Assembly: GCA_018262385.1 (NCBI GenBank)
Contig: JAGSPQ010000107.1
Coordinates: 1 to 8,791 of the forward strand
Length of the DNA stretch: 8,791 nt
Reading direction: 5' to 3'
From: Myxococcaceae bacterium
GTDB taxonomy: Bacteria; Myxococcota; Myxococcia; Myxococcales; Myxococcaceae
Shown: one piece after another, positions 8,246 through 8,791 of the stretch
Layout: each line of letters starts with the position of its first letter
How positions within the stretch are numbered: position 1 is the stretch's first letter
Made by a program: the position numbers and the translations under genes
Notes under the pieces: generated by a model
What the model saw: only the letters and a program-made list of their open reading frames with translations
Database searches by the model: none
What the model was told of the DNA's origin: nothing

Positions 8246-8791
8246 CAGGCGCCGTCTTCCTTGACCGGGTTGTCGCAGAGGTAGAACGCCTGCGCGGCCT
8301 TGTCGTCGAGGTTGACCGCCTTGCCCTGGGCGGCAGCCGCGGCGCGGCGAAACGCCTTGTCCCAGCCCTTCTCGAGCCGGCGACCGGCGATCATGTACTC
8401 GTCGTAGTTCTCCTGGCCGCCCATCAGGTCGGCGCGGGTGAAGTAGTAGAGGATCGGCTTGAGCTCGCGGCTCGCCATCGGGATCGGCTTGGTGCTGTCG
8501 ATGTCGCCGGCGGCGTTCTTCTCGTAGGAGCTCTTCCAGAAGCGGTGGCGGTTGGCGAGGCGGACGACGGCCGAGTTGTTGTAGCCAAACTTGCGGTCGT
8601 AGTTGAGGCGCTCGGTGCGGAAGTAACCGAACTTGCTCATCAGGTCGTTGTCGTACTGCAGCGGCTCGTAGTCCCGGCTCTTGACCGGGTCGACCTTCGC
8701 CATCGAGATGCGCATCCGGATCTCGCTGGAGCTGCAGTCGAACTGCTCGCCGCCGCGCAGGAAGCAGGTGGGGTAGTAGCCGTAGTCCTCG
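8239..8791 (-). pseudogene. Zinc-dependent metalloprotease, N-terminal part of the frameshifted gene (5' end beyond the window)
   Basis: The open frame entering from the right edge gives 184 residues, to K at 8241-8239. It aligns along its length with residues 242-409 of the intact neighbour. EDYGYYPTC matches EGYGDIPYC, DYEPLQYDNDLMSKFGYFR matches QYEPLVYNDKLMKKFGFFR, and KPILYYFT matches RPIVYFMT. FYLCDNP...GACGK matches FYVCQNP...EACGK, where homology stops. Past this point the frame reads on as low-complexity Arg/Ser/Pro residues to a stop at 7882, while the protease homology jumps to the frame of the 5393-8215 segment. By comparison with the paralogue, the true start (and presumably a signal peptide) lies about 700 bases or more beyond the window. 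The two pieces together are best annotated as one disrupted gene, or as one intact gene if the break is an artefact. Confidence 0.75.

Noticed and set aside
873..8284. Two very long plus-strand open frames (873-5360 and 5357-8284) antisense to the proteases
   Set aside because: They are Val/Leu/Arg/His-rich with no recognisable domain, lie exactly opposite the protease genes, and are expected where GC-rich codon bias removes stops from the antisense frame. The minus-strand proteins carry clear motifs and paralogous homology.

Overview
This is a GC-rich window (roughly two-thirds G+C by eye) in which every supportable gene lies on the minus strand. Gene order is therefore read from the right edge to the left. 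A lipobox signal peptide, large cysteine-containing secreted-type proteins and the families present suggest a Gram-negative bacterium, most likely of the Myxococcota/deltaproteobacterial type. That assignment is an inference, because no marker gene is in view.

Right and centre (1095-8791): two tandem, divergent paralogues encode very large zinc metalloproteases of the kind usually annotated 'zinc-dependent metalloprotease' (DUF5117/DUF4953-like). Both have the metzincin-type HExxHxxGxxH motif and a downstream Met-turn (SSIMDY) exactly 74 residues after the first zinc histidine. The left copy (1095-5357) is intact, 1420 residues long, and begins with a lipoprotein signal peptide. The right copy runs off the window at its 5' end. 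It is broken at about 8236-8245: the N-terminal 184 visible residues are in one frame, and the catalytic and C-terminal part is in another. Compared with the intact copy, about 85 residues are missing at the same point, including the normally conserved GDIR...DPETGEI segment. One deletion of a length not divisible by three would explain both. It may be a real lesion or an assembly error.

The two protease genes are 35 bases apart with no terminator between them, so they look co-transcribed. A strong hairpin followed by a T-rich tract at 1069-1031 closes this unit.

Left (1-1015): a small two-gene unit follows. The first gene encodes a YkgJ-type cysteine-cluster protein (putative Zn/Fe-binding). 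The second, which is cut by the left edge, encodes a protein that resembles SprT-like metallopeptidases in its N-terminal part. The stop codon of the first gene lies inside the ribosome binding site of the second, so they are probably translationally coupled.

There is no stretch over 300 bases without a gene. I see no tRNA, rRNA, CRISPR array or insertion sequence. The very long plus-strand open frames over the protease genes are antisense shadows.
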